Below are positions 23,831-31,314 of a DNA stretch of 46,045 nt, piece after piece. This stretch comes from Chromobacterium piscinae. GTDB taxonomy: Bacteria > Pseudomonadota > Gammaproteobacteria > Burkholderiales > Chromobacteriaceae. A program made the translations under genes and the position numbers. The notes under the pieces were generated by a model. The model did no database searches. It was not told where the DNA came from and saw only the letters and a list, made by a program, of their open reading frames with translations. The stretch is from contig NZ_JAJOHV010000098.1 of assembly GCF_021129175.1 (NCBI RefSeq), positions 1-46,045 on the forward strand. Reading direction: 5' to 3'. Every line of letters begins with the position of its first letter. Within the stretch, counting starts at the first letter, position 1.

Positions 23831-25648
23831 TTAGAATTTGATGCCCGCGCTGATCATCGCCAGGCTGCGGTCCTGCAGCGTGTTGTAATCGCCGCCCGCC
23901 GTCTTCAGATACAACAACTCGAACTGATAGCGCTTCCGGTATTCCGCCTGCACCCGCCATAGCGCGCTGCGCCTGCCTTCCATGAACTGGCCATCGTGCG
24001 AATAGCCTTTGACGTCATAGGCCAGCGCCAGCGACGGCATCAGATCCAGGCCGGGCAGCGCGCCGTAATAGCGCTCCTCCAGCTTGGCGCGCCATCCCCA
24101 GGCGTTGGCGGTAACGAAACCATCCAGCGCACAGCTTGGCGCCGTGCCGTTACAGGAAGGCGTGGCCGCGCTGGGCGCCTGGCCAAAACCCACGCGGCCA
24201 TAACGCATTACATAGGCGTCCGGCAAACCGGACAGATGCTTGATGCCGGCTTCGGCCGACAATTTGGCGTCTCCGCCCAGCAACCGTCCCAGCGCTTTGG
24301 ACGCGCCCAGCGTGAGCTGGCTGCTGCCGAAGGTATCGTAACCACGCGCCAGGTAGCCGGCTGGGGTGGCCGCCAGATAGCCCAGCGGCCCGCTTCCGGC
24401 CAGCACGCCATACAGGAAATCGGAACCGTTCCACGCCACCGGCTGGTTGGGACGATAAGTGAGCTCGCTGTACACCCCGGTGCCATCCGGCAAGCGGGTG
24501 CGGAAATTGACGCCGTACATGTGGATGTTGTCCGGATAGGCGCGCAGGAACTGGCCGGCGATTCCGGTGGGAACCGCCCGCCCCTGATTCGCCGCCGCCG
24601 GCAGAAAGACGCCGGGGCCGGTGCGTATCATCTGGTTGAAGCTCATCATGCTGGCCTGGTTGGAGTAGAACAGCCCCAGCAAGCCGATATTGTCGAACAG
24701 GTAGCTGAGGCTGAAACCGAACTGGCCGCCATACGGCTTGTCGTCCGGCGCCCGCTGGATATAGTCCAGCGGGTTGGCCAGCGACTGCTGGTCGCTGGTG
24801 ACGACATTGCGCCGGAGCAGCTTGCTAAGCAGCGTGCCGTTCAAGGTCAGTGCATTGCAGCCCGGCTGGGCGTAATCGCTGCCGGAGTAGAAAGTGCCGC
24901 AAGCGGGATAAGCGTTGGGCTCGAACTTGAACTGGTAATAGCCATCCACGGTCAGTTTGGACGTGGCCTTCAGCTTGGCGTAAAACGCCGGCGCGGGGAT
25001 GTTGACCATTTCCGGAATGGTACCGGAGCGGCCCAGTGCGTTGAAATCCATCGCATTCACCTGCTGGATGCCGCCCAGAATGGTCGTGGGCGTGATCCAC
25101 GGGATCACCTGCTGTCCCAGCCTCAACAACAGGGAAGCATCGCCCAAGCGGTAATCGCCATACACGTAGGCGTCATCCAGCGCCACGCCGCTGAAGCGGC
25201 CCAGCTGGGTGAACTTGTCGTCGTTCAGCGCCGCGCCGGGCGCATAGCCGTTGGGCGAGTGCCCATGCGGCACCCCGTGGTGGATCAGGCCGTAGTCATA
25301 CCAGGCCTTGGCGCTGACGAACGCTCCGCCATCGCCCTTGCGCAGATCGCCTTGGGCGTACCCCTGCCAGGATTCGGATATCAGATCGCCGCGCCGGTAG
25401 TTGAGATCGCCATCGTTCAGAGTGTCCATCGCGTTGGCGTGGTTGGTGAAAACATCGTTGGGATTCTCCGTCCGGTAGACGCTTCCTATCGCCATCGCGC
25501 CCTTGGTTTCCAGCGTCCAGCCGTCCAGATCGAAACGGTATCCCTCTCCCAAGCCTGAAGGCAGCGTGCTGACCGTGATCTCGCCAGCATGGCCAGCCCC
25601 GGCCAGCAGCATCAACAACAGCGACTCGCATCCGTGCATCCGCTTCAT
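23831..25648 (-). CDS. DUF1302 family outer-membrane protein
   Basis: A 605-residue secreted beta-barrel protein. The N-terminal part (MKRMHGCESLLLMLLAGAGHAG) is a signal peptide. The mature protein is made of amphipathic strands (LGRFSGVALDDAYVYGDYRL, QFGFSLSYLFDNIGLLGLFY) and ends in IKF with a C-terminal Phe, as barrel proteins do. The segments WLTPTTILGG-like (WITPTTILGGIQQVN) and YSNQASMMSF support the DUF1302 family, whose members are often encoded with lipid- or steroid-handling genes. It is 61 bases downstream of the M20 amidohydrolase gene and probably co-transcribed. It may import or export the amidohydrolase substrate, but this is inferred from position. Confidence 0.82.
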   Translation of the reverse strand: MKRMHGCESLLLMLLAGAGHAGEITVSTLPSGLGEGYRFDLDGWTLETKGAMAIGSVYRTENPNDVFTNHANAMDTLNDGDLNYRRGDLISESWQGYAQGDLRKGDGGAFVSAKAWYDYGLIHHGVPHGHSPNGYAPGAALNDDKFTQLGRFSGVALDDAYVYGDYRLGDASLLLRLGQQVIPWITPTTILGGIQQVNAMDFNALGRSGTIPEMVNIPAPAFYAKLKATSKLTVDGYYQFKFEPNAYPACGTFYSGSDYAQPGCNALTLNGTLLSKLLRRNVVTSDQQSLANPLDYIQRAPDDKPYGGQFGFSLSYLFDNIGLLGLFYSNQASMMSFNQMIRTGPGVFLPAAANQGRAVPTGIAGQFLRAYPDNIHMYGVNFRTRLPDGTGVYSELTYRPNQPVAWNGSDFLYGVLAGSGPLGYLAATPAGYLARGYDTFGSSQLTLGASKALGRLLGGDAKLSAEAGIKHLSGLPDAYVMRYGRVGFGQAPSAATPSCNGTAPSCALDGFVTANAWGWRAKLEERYYGALPGLDLMPSLALAYDVKGYSHDGQFMEGRRSALWRVQAEYRKRYQFELLYLKTAGGDYNTLQDRSLAMISAGIKF

Positions 25649-25709
25649 CTTATTGTCTCCTCGCGCTTATTGTCTCCGCGGCGTCGCCCCCCGGCGCCGC
25701 GTAGTCCCG

Positions 25710-26888
25710 CTAACGCAGATACGTTTCAGCAAGCCGCGCCCAGTAACTGGCGCCAAGGCTGAGAATCTCGTCGTTGAAGTCATAGCCGGGGTTGTGGATC
25801 ATGCAGCCGCCCTTGCTACCCACTCCATTGCCCAGCACCACATAGCAGCCGGGCACTTTCTCCAGCATCCAGGAGAAGTCGTCTCCCCCCATCGCGCCGG
25901 CCGGCAGCGGCACGATGGCCTGCGGCCCGACCATCGCCTCCGCCACTTCGCGCGCGATGCGCGTTTCCTCCGGCGTGTTGACCAGCACCCGGGTCACCGG
26001 TGTCCACTCGATCTCGGCCGTCACGCCGAAGCTTTGCGCCTGCAGGCTGACCAGTTCCCGCAGCCGGCTTTCTATCTGCTGCTGGATGGCCGGGTTGTAA
26101 GTGCGCACCGTCAGCTCCAGCCGGGCGCAATCGGGAATCACATTGCTGGCGCTGCCGGCCTGTACCGAGCCGATGGACACCACCGCCGGCTGATCCGGCG
26201 GCAAGTTGCGGGAGACGATGGTTTGCAGCGACAAAATGATGGAGGCCATCGCCACGATGGGATCGACGCAGGTGTGGGGCATGCCGCCATGGCCGCCCTT
26301 GCCGGTCAGCTTGATGCTGACGATGTCGGCGGATGCCGCCAGAACGCCGGGCTGGACGATGAAGCTGCCCACCGGCAGCGTGGGGCCATTGTGCAATGCG
26401 AACACCGCGTCGCAGGGGAAGCGTTCGAACAAGCCTTCAGCCATCATCCGCGCCGCGCCGCCCTGCCCCTCCTCCGCCGGCTGGAAAATGAGGTTCAGCG
26501 TGCCGTCGAACTCGCGAGTATCGGCCAGATGGCGCGCCGCCGCCAGCAGGATGGCGGTATGGCCGTCGTGGCCGCAGGCATGCATCTTGCCGGGCAGCTT
26601 GCTGGCGTACGGCAGGCCGGTGTCCTCGTGTATCGGCAACGCATCCATGTCGGCACGTATGCCCAGCCGGCGCGCGCCCGCGCCGCAGCGCAGCTGGCCG
26701 ACAACGCCGGTGCCGCCGATGCCGGCAGTCACCTCGTAACCCCAGGCGCGCAGCGACTCCGCCACCAGCTTGCTGGTGGCCACCTCTTCGAAACCCAGTT
26801 CCGGATGCGCGTGGATGCTGTGCCGGACGGCGATGAACTGCTCTTCGCGCTGTTTGATCGCGGGGATGACCCCTGGCAGATTGGACAT
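25710..26888 (-). CDS. M20 family amidohydrolase (hippurate hydrolase-like)
   Basis: A 392-residue metallo-amidohydrolase. The first metal site is MHACGHDGHTAILLA (Cys and His ligands), the catalytic Glu pair is in FQPAEEGQGGA, and the dimerisation domain starts near VSIKLTGKGGHGGMPH. GAMGGDDFSWM and the ending MIHNPGYDFND complete the M20D pattern. Such enzymes split N-acyl or N-aroyl amino acids. The start at MSNLPGVIPAIKQREEQFIA was chosen because a GGAG lies eight bases before it. The gene is divergent from a GlxA-type regulator, which may sense an amino acid or amine related to the substrate. Confidence 0.9.
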   Translation of the reverse strand: MSNLPGVIPAIKQREEQFIAVRHSIHAHPELGFEEVATSKLVAESLRAWGYEVTAGIGGTGVVGQLRCGAGARRLGIRADMDALPIHEDTGLPYASKLPGKMHACGHDGHTAILLAAARHLADTREFDGTLNLIFQPAEEGQGGAARMMAEGLFERFPCDAVFALHNGPTLPVGSFIVQPGVLAASADIVSIKLTGKGGHGGMPHTCVDPIVAMASIILSLQTIVSRNLPPDQPAVVSIGSVQAGSASNVIPDCARLELTVRTYNPAIQQQIESRLRELVSLQAQSFGVTAEIEWTPVTRVLVNTPEETRIAREVAEAMVGPQAIVPLPAGAMGGDDFSWMLEKVPGCYVVLGNGVGSKGGCMIHNPGYDFNDEILSLGASYWARLAETYLR

Positions 26889-27017
26889 GTGTCGACTCCG
26901 TTTCCTTGAGGTGGGAAAAACGGCGTCGAGCGAGGACAATCCAGGCGGGGCGCCGCTTTGACCTCAGTCTATGAAGGACGCGCCAAGGGATAAGGAGCTA
27001 GAACGGCTAATAAACAG

Positions 27018-27165
27018 GCGGATATCGCCAGCCCTTGAAAAGAGCCGCCTTGACGAATATCAAGGCGCCAGAAAAGCAAATCGCATAGAAATGAAAAGCA
27101 TGACATGCATTTGAACTTGATTTTACGAGCCGGTTTCGCCAAGGTTAAAGCGGATATCGCCAAGG
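27018..27165. promoter_or_regulatory. Repeated sites in the amidohydrolase/GlxA-regulator gap
   Basis: The 13-base GCGGATATCGCCA occurs twice (27018-27030 and 27150-27162). In addition TCGCCAAGG occurs at 27136-27144 and 27157-27165, a 21-base period, that is two helical turns. Paired direct repeats of this spacing are typical AraC-family binding sites. The second copy touches the region just before the regulator ATG, which fits autorepression. One copy is near the amidohydrolase promoter side. Confidence 0.55.
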
Positions 27166-27174
27166 CTGACCGAC

Positions 27175-28233
27175 ATGAACGCCTGCATAGACCTGCTTTG
27201 CCTGCCGAATTGCCTCAGCGGGACGCTGTTTTCCGCCATAGACGTGCTGCATGCGGCCAATAAACTGTGGCATCTTCACCACCCCAGGCGGAAAATGCCG
27301 CCGTTCAGCTGGCGGCTGCTCGACAGCGATGGCGCGGAGCAGCCTCTGCCCGCGTGGCTGCCCGCCTCTCCCGCCCGTCCGGCCGCCGCGCGCTGCGCGC
27401 TGCTGGTGCCCGGGCTGGACATGGACAGCGTGCCGCAACTGAAGCAGCAGCTGGATCGGGCCGACAAGGCGCTGCGGCTGATCGCCCTGCGCCATGCCGC
27501 TGGCGATGTCATCGCCACCAATTACAACGGCGCCGCGCTGCTGGCCCGCGCCGGCATCCTGGACGGCCGCAACGCCACCATCACCTGGCTGATCGCCGGC
27601 TGGTTCTCCAGCAGCCACCCAAGGGTGAAGCTGCTGATGGACCGGCCGGTCACTCAGGACGGCGGCGTGTTCTGCAGCGGCGCGCCGGCCGCGGCTACCG
27701 AGCTGGTGCTGGAACTGGTCCGCCATTTTGCCGGAGACGAACTGGCGCAGCGCTGTACCAACGGACTGTTGTACCTGCCGGCACGGTTCGAGCAATCGGC
27801 GCAGACGCTGTCCGCGTTGAGCACGCCCACCCGGGACAGCGTGGTGTTCAAGGCGCGGCGCTGGCTGGAACAACACGTGGCCGAGCCCTATAGCCTGGGC
27901 AGGGTGGCCGCCGCCGCCGCGGTCAGCAGCCGCACCTTGTTGCGCCATTTCCGCGAAGTGGCCGACATGACGCCGCTGGACTACCTGCAACAACTGCGGG
28001 TGGAGCGCGCCAAGCTGCTGCTGGAAGTCACCATGCTGGATCTGCCCGGCATCGTCGAGCAATGCGGCTACGACGACCCCTGCGCTTTTCGCCGCCTGTT
28101 CCGCCGCCAGACCGGGCTGACTCCCGCCGCCTATCGCCGCGCCTACGCGCTGCGGGCCTCGCGGCGCAGATGGCGTGCCGACGACGCGATGCCGCAGCCC
28201 GAGATCGGCCAACCCAGCCAGGTCCGCGCCTGA
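27175..28233 (+). CDS. GlxA family transcriptional regulator (DJ-1/PfpI-like plus AraC domain)
   Basis: A 352-residue regulator. The N-terminal half (about 1-190) is a class I amidotransferase/DJ-1-like fold: IDLLCLPNCLSGTLFSAIDV, ATNYNGAALLARAGILDGRN, and TQDGGVFCSGAPAAATELVL. The C-terminal half is an AraC/XylS pair of helix-turn-helix motifs: VAAAAAVSSRTLLRHFREVA, DMTPLDYLQQLRVERAKLLL and GYDDPCAFRRLFRRQTGLTP. GlxA-type proteins such as ArgR, GbdR and CdhR activate catabolism of amines or amino acids. It faces the amidohydrolase and outer-membrane genes, which it probably controls. No strong ribosome-binding site is visible. Confidence 0.9.
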   Translation: MNACIDLLCLPNCLSGTLFSAIDVLHAANKLWHLHHPRRKMPPFSWRLLDSDGAEQPLPAWLPASPARPAAARCALLVPGLDMDSVPQLKQQLDRADKALRLIALRHAAGDVIATNYNGAALLARAGILDGRNATITWLIAGWFSSSHPRVKLLMDRPVTQDGGVFCSGAPAAATELVLELVRHFAGDELAQRCTNGLLYLPARFEQSAQTLSALSTPTRDSVVFKARRWLEQHVAEPYSLGRVAAAAAVSSRTLLRHFREVADMTPLDYLQQLRVERAKLLLEVTMLDLPGIVEQCGYDDPCAFRRLFRRQTGLTPAAYRRAYALRASRRRWRADDAMPQPEIGQPSQVRA

Positions 28234-28279
28234 TCCATCGGAAAGCCCTGTGCCTATGGCTTCCCATGCCAGCCCATGA

Positions 28280-28795
28280 TCAAGGCGTCACGTGCATATA
28301 GGGCGTGGTGGTCAGCGTGGCCGAAATTGCGCAGCCGCCAGCCAAGGGCGCGGCCGACAGCGAAATCGCGGTCTCGCTGCCGCTATCGCCTATCTGCCCG
28401 CCGACCAGGCTCGGACCGCACTGTCCGCCCAGGATGGGGGTGTTGACGTTGACCATCACCTGGTCGATCGTCAGTTGGTTGAACGAGGTCACCTTGCCCA
28501 CCCATGGCGCGGCCGCCGTGGCGCTGGCCTTGATCATCCTGCACACCGGAATGCCCTTGAACGCGGCGCTGGTGATCAGGATGTTGCCGGCGCCGTCCAC
28601 CGTGCCGCTGAACACAGCGGTGCAGTCGACATCTACGCCCGACTTGCTGACCACCGCCGGTCCCACCGCGGAAAACGGGATCGCCGCCCCTCCCGCCCCC
28701 GGCGGCGTAATGGTCGCCGCGCCGGCGGAGGAACACACGCCCAAGGCCAGCGCGCACGCGCCAGCCGCCAGAATCCTGTTATGCATCTTGCTCAT
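28280..28795 (-). CDS. PraB-like secreted protein
   Basis: A 171-residue exported protein with an Ala-rich signal peptide (MSKMHNRILAAGACALALGV ending near SSAGAA). The mature part is rich in Ala, Gly, Thr and Val and lacks charge. VDCTAVFSGTVDGAG, FKGIPVCRMIKASA and GGQCGPSLVGGQ carry Cys residues and resemble the PraB/PraA group known in Pseudomonas as alkane oxidation activators. That group is a set of secreted, possibly surface-associated proteins. It is a single gene, convergent with the GlxA regulator. The start ATG is preferred to a TTG four codons earlier. Homology is recalled from pattern and not tested. Confidence 0.65.
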   Translation of the reverse strand: MSKMHNRILAAGACALALGVCSSAGAATITPPGAGGAAIPFSAVGPAVVSKSGVDVDCTAVFSGTVDGAGNILITSAAFKGIPVCRMIKASATAAAPWVGKVTSFNQLTIDQVMVNVNTPILGGQCGPSLVGGQIGDSGSETAISLSAAPLAGGCAISATLTTTPYMHVTP

Positions 28796-28952
28796 CGCGT
28801 AATCCAATCTTGTTTTGGTTTAAGACGCTGCCCGCCTCTGCGAACCGCCGCAACAGAATAAAATGACAAAAGCATTACACCCATTGATCAAGATCAGCCG
28901 CGCCGCGCCTCCGCCCGCGAGCCTGGTTCTAAGAATGGAAGCGGCGAATGGC

Positions 28953-28982
28953 TTGACATCCGGGCTGGACAATCGCCATGCT
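28953..28982 (+). promoter_or_regulatory. Possible promoter of the histidine-leader transcript
   Basis: A perfect TTGACA at 28953-28958 is followed after 18 bases by CATGCT (28977-28982, three of six -10 matches). The predicted start would be at or next to the leader ATG, giving an almost leaderless message. The same frame is open upstream to an ATG at 28863, so an earlier promoter is equally possible. Confidence 0.35.
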
Positions 28983-28988
28983 GCAGAC

Positions 28989-29078
28989 ATGAAAACCTTC
29001 CAATGCCATCGCCACCACCACGTTCTTACCAAGAGCGCGGTGCCGGTGCGCGCAGGCCTGGAGGGAAACGGAAGCTGA
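28989..29078 (+). CDS. Histidine-rich leader peptide of an attenuator
   Basis: A 29-codon ORF that begins MKTFQCHRHHHVLTKSAVPV. Four His codons occur among codons 7-11 (CAT CGC CAC CAC CAC). The peptide resembles his-operon leader peptides, though shorter in His. It lies upstream of competing hairpins, a rho-independent terminator and a HisRS-like gene, so it probably measures histidyl-tRNA supply by ribosome stalling. An 11-base segment at 29037-29047, 15 bases past the last His codon, can pair with the terminator. The ATG lacks a clear Shine-Dalgarno sequence and the same frame extends upstream to 28863, so the exact start is unsure. Confidence 0.65.
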   Translation: MKTFQCHRHHHVLTKSAVPVRAGLEGNGS

Positions 29079-29106
29079 TCCGCTCCACCCAATCAGCCCC
29101 GCACAG

Positions 29107-29130
29107 ACCGGCGCCGCAAGGCGCTTTTTT
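29107..29130 (+). terminator. Attenuator terminator with competing antiterminator
   Basis: The hairpin GCGCC-GCAA-GGCGC (29111-29124) is followed by six T residues, a good intrinsic terminator 42 bases before the HisRS-like ATG. Its 5' arm and flank (ACCGGCGCCGC, 29107-29117) can instead pair over 11 positions, one a G-U, with GCGGTGCCGGT at 29037-29047. A further hairpin at 29059-29087 (TGGAG/CTCCA plus CGGA/TCCG) contains the leader stop codon. Confidence 0.75.
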
Positions 29131-29171
29131 ATTTGCCGCGCGCTCCGCGCGAATTTTGAAAGGAAAGCATC

Positions 29172-29817
29172 ATGACCATGATCCGAGGCACCCGCATCGT
29201 CAGCGGCCGCGAGGCCACCGCTCTTCGCCAACTGGAGAGCCGTTTCCGGAGCTGGCTTCATTGACGCTGGCGCGGAAGAAACCATCCTGCCCGCCTTATG
29301 GGGGCAGGACACTTTCGTCGCCAAGGCCGGCGGCAGCGAAATACTCGGGCAGATGTGGGCTTTTCCGGACCGCAAAGGCCGCGCTTGCTGCCTGATACCG
29401 GAAGCCACCGCGCTGTTTCAGGAAAGAAACCAGATGTTTTTGAACGGCAGGCGCGAGGCCGGATTTTTCTATGCCGCGCGCTGCTATCGCTACGAGCGGC
29501 CGCAAGCCGGCCGCTATCGGGAATTCACCCAACTGGGCTATGAGTATCTGGGGCCTGATCCCGCCGCTGCGCGTGAGCGCAGCCTGGCGCTGTGCCGCGG
29601 CTTTCTGGACAGCCTGGGTCTGCGCTACGAGCTGGGCGGCATGGCCAGGCGCGGGCTCAGCTACTATCTGGGCGGGGAAGGCTTCGAGATGCGCGCGCCG
29701 GAGCTGGGCGCGCAGAAACAGCTAGCAGGCGGCGGCGCCTATCGGGAAGGTGCCGGTTTCGGCATTGGACTGGAAAGGCTGGCGCTCGCGCTGGAAGCGC
29801 AAGGCATACAGCCCTAA
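29172..29817 (+). CDS. Compact histidyl-tRNA synthetase-like protein, reading frame interrupted
   Basis: Two joined frames give about 214 residues. The first starts at ATG 29172 after GAAAGGA and reads MTMIRGTRIVSG through LRQLESRFRSWLH to a TGA at 29262-29264. The second, +1, continues IDAGAEETILPALWGQDTF and keeps all class II landmarks: motif 1 region, MWAFPDRKGRACCLIPEATA, motif 2 YRYERPQAGRYREFTQLGYE, the HisA-like RRGLSYYLGGEGFE and motif 3 GAGFGIGLERLALAL. No insertion domain and no anticodon-binding domain are present, so it is roughly half of normal HisRS. It may be a HisZ-like regulator or a free aminoacylating core. The frame break could be mutation, error or programmed shift. A strong terminator follows. 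Confidence 0.72.
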
Positions 29818-29827
29818 TGGCATGAAA

Positions 29828-29851
29828 AAGGCCGGGCGCATGCCCGGCCTT
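29828..29851. terminator. Bidirectional terminator between HisRS-like gene and tldD
   Basis: A perfect 10-bp stem, AAGGCCGGGC with GCCCGGCCTT, has the four-base loop GCAT. It lies between two convergent genes, 11 bases from each stop codon, with A-rich sequence on its left side. Confidence 0.85.
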
Positions 29852-29862
29852 GGCAAGCATGA

Positions 29863-31305
29863 TCAGCCGCCGGTGCCGCCCACGGTCAGGCCGCCGTCTA
29901 TGCGCAGCGTGGGTTGGCCGACGCCCACCGGCACGCTCTGGCCTTCCTTGCCGCACACGCCCACCCCCTGGTCCAGCGCCAGATCGTTGCCTATCATCGA
30001 CACGTAGTTCAATACCTCGGGGCCGCTGCCGATCAGCGTGGCGCCCTTGACCGGGTAGGTCAGCTTGCCGCTCTCGATGCGCCAAGCCTCCGACGCCGAG
30101 AACACGAACTTGCCGCTGGTAATGTCCACCTGTCCGCCGCCGAAATTCACCGCGTACAGGCCATCCTTGACCGAAGCGATGATTTCCTGCGGATCGCGCT
30201 CTCCGGCCAGCATATAGGTGTTGGTCATCCGCGGCATCGGGATGCTGGCGTACGACTCGCGGCGGCCGTTGCCGGTGGGCGCCACCTGCATCAGCCGCGA
30301 GTTCATCGCATCCTGCATATAGCCCTTGAGAATGCCATCCTCGATCAGCACGGTGCGCTGAGTGGCGTTGCCCTCGTCGTCGATGGCCAGCGCGCCGCGG
30401 CGGCCGCCCATCACGCCGTCGTCCACCACCGTCACGCCCGGCGCGGCCACGCGTTCGCCCATCTTGCCGGAGAACGCCGAAGTGCCCTTGCGATTGAAAT
30501 CGCCCTCCAACCCGTGGCCGATCGCCTCGTGCAGCAGCACGCCCGGCCAGCCCGGCCCCAGCACCACGGTCATCTGGCCGGCCGGCGCCGGGCGGGAATC
30601 CAGGTTCACCAGCGCCTGCTTGACCGCCTCGCGCACGTAGCGCTCCACCACGGCGTCGTCGAAATAGGCCAGATCGAAGCGTCCGCCGCCGCCGGCCGAG
30701 CCCTGCTCGCGGCGGCCGTTCTGTTCGGCGATCACCGACACCGACATCCGCACCAGCGGCCGCACGTCGGCGGCCCTCACGCCGTCATGGCGCGCGACGT
30801 AGACCACGTCGTACTCCATCGCCAGGCCGGCCATCACCTGGATCACGCGCGGGTCGATCGCCTTGGCCAGCTTTTCCACTTTTTCCAGCAGCGCCACCTT
30901 GGCGGCTGCCTCCAGGCTGTGACAGGGGTCGATGGACGGATACAGCGACTTCGGCTTGCGCTTTTCCACCGCGCCGGCGCTGCCGTCGCCGCCGGCGTTG
31001 CCGATCGCGCGCACCGCCTCGGCCGCGCGGGTGAGCGCGTCCTGGTTGATCGCGTCGGAATAGGCGAAGGCGGTCTTGTCCCCGGCGACGGCGCGCACGC
31101 CGACGCCCTGGTCGATGCTGAAGCTGCCGGACTTGACGATGCCCTCCTCCAGGTGCCAGCCCTCGTTGCGGGTGTACTGAAAGTAAAGATCGGCGTAGTC
31201 GATGGCATGGTGGCGCATGTGCGCCAGCGTGCGCTCCAGCGCGGCCTCGTCCAGGCCATAGGGTTTGAGCAGCAGTTCGTCTGCGGCGGTGAAGGCGTCT
31301 TGCAT
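29863..31305 (-). CDS. tldD: Metalloprotease TldD
   Basis: A 480-residue subunit of the TldD/TldE (PmbA) protease, which works on unfolded small peptides and helps mature microcin B17 and control CcdA in enterobacteria. The zinc motif HEAIGHGLEGD is visible (His259, Glu260, His264), and GKMGERVAAPGVTVVDDGVM and YMQDAMNSRLMQVAPTGNGR follow. The third ligand is in the C-terminal part. Its partner PmbA/TldE is not in the window. The gene lies 9 bases after the nit gene, in the common betaproteobacterial order yhdP-nit-tldD. Confidence 0.96.
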   Translation of the reverse strand: MQDAFTAADELLLKPYGLDEAALERTLAHMRHHAIDYADLYFQYTRNEGWHLEEGIVKSGSFSIDQGVGVRAVAGDKTAFAYSDAINQDALTRAAEAVRAIGNAGGDGSAGAVEKRKPKSLYPSIDPCHSLEAAAKVALLEKVEKLAKAIDPRVIQVMAGLAMEYDVVYVARHDGVRAADVRPLVRMSVSVIAEQNGRREQGSAGGGGRFDLAYFDDAVVERYVREAVKQALVNLDSRPAPAGQMTVVLGPGWPGVLLHEAIGHGLEGDFNRKGTSAFSGKMGERVAAPGVTVVDDGVMGGRRGALAIDDEGNATQRTVLIEDGILKGYMQDAMNSRLMQVAPTGNGRRESYASIPMPRMTNTYMLAGERDPQEIIASVKDGLYAVNFGGGQVDITSGKFVFSASEAWRIESGKLTYPVKGATLIGSGPEVLNYVSMIGNDLALDQGVGVCGKEGQSVPVGVGQPTLRIDGGLTVGGTGG

Positions 31306-31314
31306 ATCGTTCTT

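Noticed and set aside
28863-28988. Upstream in-frame extension of the histidine leader to ATG 28863
   Set aside because: No ribosome-binding site and no conserved feature; the compact leader from 28989 fits better, though the longer version is not excluded.
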